Origin: Smittium culicis
Taxonomy: Eukaryota; Kickxellomycota; Harpellomycetes; Harpellales; Legeriomycetaceae
DNA length: 10,835 nucleotides
Direction of reading: 5' to 3'
NCBI GenBank assembly: GCA_001970855.1
Contig: LSSN01002700.1
Span: 1-10,835 of the forward strand
Shown here: piece after piece, positions 6,977 to 10,835 of the stretch
How positions within the stretch are numbered: position 1 is the first letter of the stretch
How the letters are laid out: each line of letters begins with the position of its first letter
Translations under genes and position numbers: made by a program
The notes under the pieces: generated by a model
Database searches by the model: none
What the model saw: the letters and a program-made list of their open reading frames with translations, nothing else
What the model was told of the DNA's origin: nothing

Positions 6977-7003
6977 TTTTTCGCTCAGGACTTGGAGGTG
7001 TAA

Positions 7004-7527
7004 ACTTTTTCTGAGCTATGTGTCAGAATATAGGAAAAAATAATAGAATATATGCAAAAAAGAAAATTATCAATTGTAGATTATTGCGAGAAACGTTGAA
7101 ATCGTGTACAATAAAAATTTCTTTTTATTTTATAAAATGGAAATTCTAAACAAGCCATTTTACTTATTTTTTTACTGTAGCATTAAAAAAAGTGATTATA
7201 ATTCATCAAATATACATTTGATAAAAACTTCAAACTCATTATTAATGCATTTGAAATAAAAACAAATTGTCGGTAATTTATGGGTCAAAAATTTATGAAT
7301 TCATAAAATATACATTTGATAATTAAAATGCATATTAAATGCACTCCAAGACTAGAGGGGTTATCACTATTTTACAATATACTTCAAAGAAAAAAAATTC
7401 CAAGTCCAAATATTCAAAGTCTGTGTTTTATAAATTGAAAAAAATTACAAATATTTCAAATAGGTTAAAATATTCTGTCTAGAAGCAAATCATATTTAAA
7501 TCTATCAATTGGTATGAAAATCGATTA
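7004..7527. other. AT-rich spacer with a 24-bp direct repeat
   Basis: There is no ORF that can be supported. ATTCAT(C/A)AAATATACATTTG followed by ATAA occurs at 7201-7224 and 7299-7322, 98 bp apart with one difference in 24. Nothing else is seen on either strand. Confidence 0.6.
7201..7322 (+). repeat. 24-bp direct repeat pair, 98 bp apart
   Basis: The two copies at 7201-7224 and 7299-7322 differ at one position. The sequence between them carries further variants of TGCATTTGA / AATGCAT. It could be the ends of a short insertion or of a local duplication; no element boundary is evident. Confidence 0.7.
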
Positions 7528-7711
7528 TGGGAGATTATTACTAGTAAAGTTTTTAACTGAGGAATGAATTTGTTATCTTAAACTGTAAAAAACTATCGAA
7601 TGATTAAGATATATATCTCATAATCATTTAATAATAGGTAAAAAACACAAAGTAAAGCTGAAAAGTATAATTAATATAAGAAAAATATCCGTTCCTCGAA
7701 ACATCATCCTA
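7528..7711 (+). mobile_element. MITE family T, copy 3
   Basis: Begins TGGGAGATTATTACTAG after TA (7526-7527) and ends CGTTCCTCGAAACATCATCCTA before TA (7712-7713); 184 bp. The right half aligns with T1 (CAAAGTAAAGCTGAAAAGT against ATAAGTAAAGTTACAAATT, then AAGAAAAA-ATCCG). It is more diverged than T1 and T4. Confidence 0.75.
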
Positions 7712-7713
7712 TA

Positions 7714-7928
7714 CTGAAGATTTTTTGGTGAAGCAGAACTAATTTTTTTATGAGATTTATTTGAAATGTAAATTATGTAAAATTATTAGCTTTTTTATTT
7801 TTTTAGATTTAATTAAACATAAGAAAAAAATTATTAAGAAACTAATAATAACATTAAAAAAATTATAAATATATTATTAAAACATATTTTCAAGACCACT
7901 CTCCGCCGCTCTAGTAGACTCATATCCA
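7714..7928 (-). mobile_element. MITE family T, diverged inverted copy beside copy 3
   Basis: After the TA at 7712-7713 the sequence CTGAAGATTTTTTGGTGAAG then CAGAAC resembles the inverted right end of the family. A weak left-end match (CCGCTCTAGTAGACTCATATCCA) closes it near 7928. It is about 215 bp, so it carries small insertions. The arrangement T3-TA-inverted T repeats that seen at 5654-6039. Confidence 0.5.
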
Positions 7929-8109
7929 CAAGGCATTATTTCAAGGAAGTCTATTAGTTTTACCGAGAATTCGAATTGATTTTTTTTTTTTTCTATAGTG
8001 ACCTGTAAATAAAAATAAAGATCGTCATCTGGATTATTTGTATTCTCTTTATCGGGACTAGTCTTTTTTTGATATAAAAAGTCTAGGCAATTGGGCTAAA
8101 TAATAATAA

Positions 8110-8301
8110 TGGGATATTCTTAGGGTGAACGGAACACATTTTCTTAGAAATTTTATTTGATCATTTATATTGGGTAAAGATATTGGTTGTATCAGATAAA
8201 CCATTCGACAATGTTTTCTAATAATATTTAAAAATAAGGTTAATGCTGCTAATTGGGAAAAACTTAATAGGAAAAGTTCCGCTCCTTGAAATAATCTCCC
8301 A
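8110..8301 (+). mobile_element. MITE family T, copy 4 (solitary)
   Basis: 192 bp with the best-preserved left end in the window: TGGGATATTCTTAGGG, then TGAACGGAAC. The right end is TTCCGCTCCTTGAAATAATC, then TCCCA. It aligns with T1 throughout (GGGTAAAGATATTGG, AAACCATTCGACAATG, TTTCTAATA). The flanks are AA on both sides rather than TA. No inverted partner follows, which shows that the 192-bp unit moves alone. Confidence 0.85.
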
Positions 8302-8601
8302 AATTTAACTTTGACGCAATATAAAAACTATTAGACTACGTAAAATTGAAACAAAATATATTTACGTACAAGCTATAAAAGAGCCAATAAATTAAATTTT
8401 TAATTGATTGCTAGATATGATAGGTTATTTGTAAAATGTTACAGTCTTCGAAAAAACCAAATAAATGTGATATAATTAGTAATACAAAAATTAACTTGAA
8501 TTAGAAAATTAAATCTAATTAATTAAACTGTATAAAGTAGTTAGTTATTACACGTATTCTTTCGAAATGATTTCCGAATAAATTTTTTAAATAAAAGAAT
8601 C

Positions 8602-8783
8602 TCGGAGACTCTTAGAATGATAGTAACTTTATATCCCTGAATTTTTATTTATTTATTTTTATATTAACCATTGAATATAATCTATTCGATAATACATTCT
8701 AGTTGGATTTATAATTCAAATAAAATATCACTCGAAGATAAAAATTAATAATAAAAAGCTCCGCTCTTCAAAAAAGTCTCCCA
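8602..8783 (+). mobile_element. MITE family T, copy 5
   Basis: From TCGGAGACTCTTAGAATG to CTCCGCTCTTCAAAAAAGTC, then TCCCA; 182 bp, diverged. The middle shares AACCATTGAATATAATCTATTCGATAATACATTCTAG-like text with T1's ATTCGATGATAATTTCTAA. An inverted end remnant follows directly. Confidence 0.65.
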
Positions 8784-9282
8784 TTTCGGTGAGCAGTAAA
8801 ATTTTAATACTCAAGTTTTTCTGCTAAAAAGAATCACCCAAATCTATAAATTTCTTTAGTAATTGATATTATAAATGGTTTATATAGAAGGTTATAATGA
8901 ATTCGATGTGATTTCTGAATGTTTCGGATATATGTGAGATCGAATTTAAAGTCCTGTTTGGATTAACATTCTTGTTTCTTAATTTTTATCGATTTTAAAT
9001 TTTTTATTTTTTTGGAATTTTATTGTCAAAAAGCGCAAGATAAAATTTAAATATATTTAGAGTTTAAATTTCTAAACTAAATTATAATGTATAATTTTTA
9101 TAGGATTTTAATATCGCTTATTTCATGTTTTTTAACATTTTTTTTTATCTAGAGATATTTCTATGTAATAATTAACATTTTAATAATCTCTTATTCTTAT
9201 AACAGATATAATCTATTTATAGAATATATTGTTTATTTTTTAATAGTAATATTCATCATTGTTATAATTGAGAATAGATATA
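8784..9282. other. AT-rich spacer starting with an inverted family T remnant
   Basis: TTTCGGTGAGCAG (8784-8796) resembles the inverted T right end TTTCGAGGAGCGG. The text near 8845-8880 (TATAAATTTCTTTAGTA ... ATAAATGGTTTA) aligns with T2, so a partly deleted reverse copy probably occupies about 8784-8890. The rest, to 9282, is featureless AT-rich DNA without an ORF. Confidence 0.45.
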
Positions 9283-9473
9283 ACTGAGATTATTTCGTGG
9301 ATCGGAACTTTTACTTATAATTTTTTTTCTTTTCATAAGCGCTGCCTTTATTTTAGAATTGATTCGAGTAAGAAATCGAGTGGTTTACTTATTTCAACCA
9401 ATAGCTTTACAAATAGAATTAATCAAATAGAATTTCTAAGAAAAAAAGTTCTACTTTCCCTAAGAATATCTCA
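9283..9473 (-). mobile_element. MITE family T, copy 6 (solitary, reverse)
   Basis: 191 bp beginning ACTGAGATTATTTCGTGGAT then CGGAAC and ending TTTCCCTAAGAATATCTCA, flanked by TA on both sides (9281-9282 and 9474-9475). This is the cleanest isolated example of the TA duplication. The short TTG-initiated open frame across it (9268-9501) is a by-product of the repeat, not a gene. Confidence 0.85.
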
Positions 9474-9600
9474 TACAGAAAAATTCAAATACATATCATG
9501 AATTCGCTTCAAATCTTACATGTATTTACGTAAGAGTTTTAATAGCAATAAATACCGATTTCATTTTTTCAAATATCAATTCTTCAGTAAACTGGATAGC

Positions 9601-9796
9601 TTATCCCTTTCACGGTGGGTATACTATTTTTGATCCTCTAATTATAGCCAATTATGTTAAATTAAAATACTATAATTCCCAGGCCTTAGAGATATTGGCA
9701 TGTTATAACATAACAGCAAATAATAAATTTTCATTTAAATCTTAAACGAATCGTATATCTGATTTTTTTAAAGAGAGTTGGACAGGAAAGGGTTAT
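9601..9796 (+). mobile_element. MITE family P, copy 4 (flanked by TTAT)
   Basis: TTAT-CCCTTTCACGGTGGGTATAC at the left and GAGTTGGACAGGAAAGGG-TTAT at the right, 196 bp. Both flanks read TTAT instead of TTAA, so either the target was TTAT or both sites changed. The interior (ATAGCCAA, CAGGCCTTAGAGATATTGG, CAGCAAATAATAAA) matches copies 1 and 2. Confidence 0.85.
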
Positions 9797-10648
9797 GGTT
9801 ATGAAAGAATTAAATTTAATATATTGAAAAGATCAATTTTTTTCAAAGCTCGCTAAAATGATATATAAAATTATAGCTCACTAAAACTAAAAATATTTTA
9901 AAATAGAGAATTTATATGAAAGGTGTTTTTATAATAGTAATAAAAATAAATATAATAAATTTCTAATTTATTTGTAATTTTATCTAATTCAGTTACTTAT
10001 AAAAAATAAATATTTAATGCACTGAAATGTGGAGTTTTGAAAAATTAAAAAACGTTGAATTATTGTCTCCTGTTCTAGCAATGGCATTTGAAATTTTTTA
10101 GGCTAAAGTTCTGTTATTAGCAATTTGTGGGTTTCTTTATGAAGAGTGCGCTTTTGTTCATATTGAGTTACAGTGTATGAAATTTTATAATTAGTAAATG
10201 TCCAACAAAGAAAATCTAGAATTAATTTTTGATAATACTTTTCAAAAGAAATAAGTAAATGGAAGAATCAAAGTTCTTATTATATTCCTCCAATAATAAT
10301 AAACATTGATGAGTATTCAGGCCAATAATTCTAAGCTGCAAAAATGTGGCCTCTTTTCTCAGAATATCCCATTTCTCTGAGAGTATGACTAAAAATTATC
10401 AAAATATTATTCTAACTTGGTTATAAAGAGTTATCCATTTTGGTATAAAGTTTATATGTGCTAAAACTTTATCTAATCTAAAAATTAAACGGTGAATAAA
10501 ACAATCGGCAATTTTTGTAAGGCTATTTATAGTCTATAGAAAGTGAATATTCTATATATTCTTACATTACAAATCTTATTTTCATTAGCTTTAATTTTTA
10601 TTGAATTGTGTAATTATTAGCTGATTGAATTTATTATTTATATACCGT
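9797..10648. other. AT-rich gene-free stretch
   Basis: About 850 bp without a supportable gene. There is a short direct repeat AGCTC(G/A)CTAAAA at 9847-9858 and 9875-9886. A 13-codon ORF at 10139 (MKSALLFILSYSV) is too short to call. A family T-like tip CTCAGAATATCCCA ends at 10371, but no matching element body was found before it. Confidence 0.5.
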
Positions 10649-10835
10649 TTAACCCTTTTCGGGGTCAACACTCTTAAACTTATTAAAAATCATAATTGGA
10701 TAAGCCACATTATATTTAATCGTTATTTGTTATATAAAATTTTTTTGCCAATAACTTATTTTAATCTTATATTTATTTATGATACTGTCGATTGGTTGGA
10801 TAATTTTGGTAGTTCAAAAAAAGCCAACCGCCCCT
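10649..10835 (-). mobile_element. MITE family P, copy 5, cut by the window end
   Basis: TTAA-CCCTTTTCGGGGTCAACAC opens a reverse copy at 10649. Near the window end the text TTCAAAAAAAGCCAACCGCC corresponds to the inverse of GGCGGTAGAC-TTTTTGA at the family's left end. At 187 bp it lacks roughly the last ten bases, so the closing GAAAAGGG-TTAA should lie just outside the window. Confidence 0.75.

Larger units (their letters stand above)
6479..7003. mobile_element. 525-bp composite bounded by GC-rich inverted ends CCTCCAAGTCC
   Basis: TTAACCCTCCAAGTCC (6479-6494) is matched in inverse by GGACTTGGAGGTGTAA (6988-7003): an 11-bp perfect core plus the TTA tip, 14 of 16 positions. The left tip again reads TTAACCC, as in piggyBac-type ends, but the rest differs from family P. 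Inside lie a P-type end fragment, a full reverse P copy and a forward P copy, so this looks like an older TTAA element into which P elements inserted. Confidence 0.5.

Noticed and set aside
253..8390. TGAGCCAATAG-type motif at 253-263, 3141-3151 and (GAGCCAATA) 8381-8389
   Set aside because: It is short, the flanks are unrelated, and it is plausible by chance in this composition.
9268..9501. 77-codon plus-strand open frame starting at TTG
   Set aside because: It lies almost wholly inside MITE T copy 6 (9283-9473), both element tips are read through as codons, and it has no ATG start or protein-like features.
10139..10180. 13-codon ORF with signal-peptide-like text
   Set aside because: Too short, nothing follows in frame, and hydrophobic codons are frequent by chance in AT-rich DNA.
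10180..10371. Another reverse MITE T copy ending CTCAGAATATCCCA
   Set aside because: Only the 14-bp tip matches; the 190 bp before it show no convincing family T interior and no opposite end.
1..10835. tRNA or rRNA genes
   Set aside because: I looked by eye for T-arm-like GGTTC-A-TCC text and for rRNA-like GC-rich blocks on both strands and found none; a covariance-model scan would be decisive.

Overview
This is a strongly AT-rich eukaryotic window that holds almost no intact coding sequence. It reads as a gene-poor, transposon-eroded intergenic region. Few open frames exceed about 60 codons. I see no tRNA or rRNA signature, no bacterial-style operon or ribosome-binding-site pattern, and no introns I could defend. 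The organism is uncertain. The retroelement protein is of the type with a C-terminal Cys-Cys-His-Cys knuckle. Together with the extreme AT bias and dense short DNA transposons, this would suit an AT-rich, transposon-laden microsporidian or a similar compact protist or fungus. That is inference, not something the sequence proves.

Left end (1-1553). An open frame runs in from the window edge and stops at 232: the C-terminal 76 codons of a protein I do not recognise. An AT-rich spacer with an AAAT microsatellite follows. At 645-1553 lies the wreck of a non-LTR retrotransposon ORF. A short piece of the reverse-transcriptase palm is fused directly to the element's C-terminal region, so the catalytic motifs in between are gone. 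The fragment is visibly richer in G and C than everything around it.

Middle (1554-4358). There is no gene here. It holds a 49-bp tandem repeat at 2421-2614, lying inside a region of about 950 bp bounded by short inverted repeats (1825-2773). It also holds some small direct repeats and a weak GC-richer islet at 3740-3811.

Right two thirds (4359-10835). This is a cluster of short inverted-repeat elements (MITEs) with no long ORF. Two families can be worked out by comparing copies within the window. Family P (about 197 bp, ends CCCTTTC, flanked by TTAA, piggyBac-like) has six copies or part copies plus one fragment. Family T (about 192 bp, ends TGGGA...CGGAAC, flanked by TA, Tc1/mariner-like) has seven. 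Two T pairs are inverted and share one TA; one makes a near-perfect 52-bp palindrome. A third element, a 246-bp foldback at 5276-5521, and a 525-bp composite at 6479-7003 with its own GC-rich ends complete the cluster. No transposase is encoded here, so any mobilisation would have been in trans. Two tiny in-frame ORFs at 6143-6298, the first strongly hydrophobic, are the only candidate host coding signal in this part.
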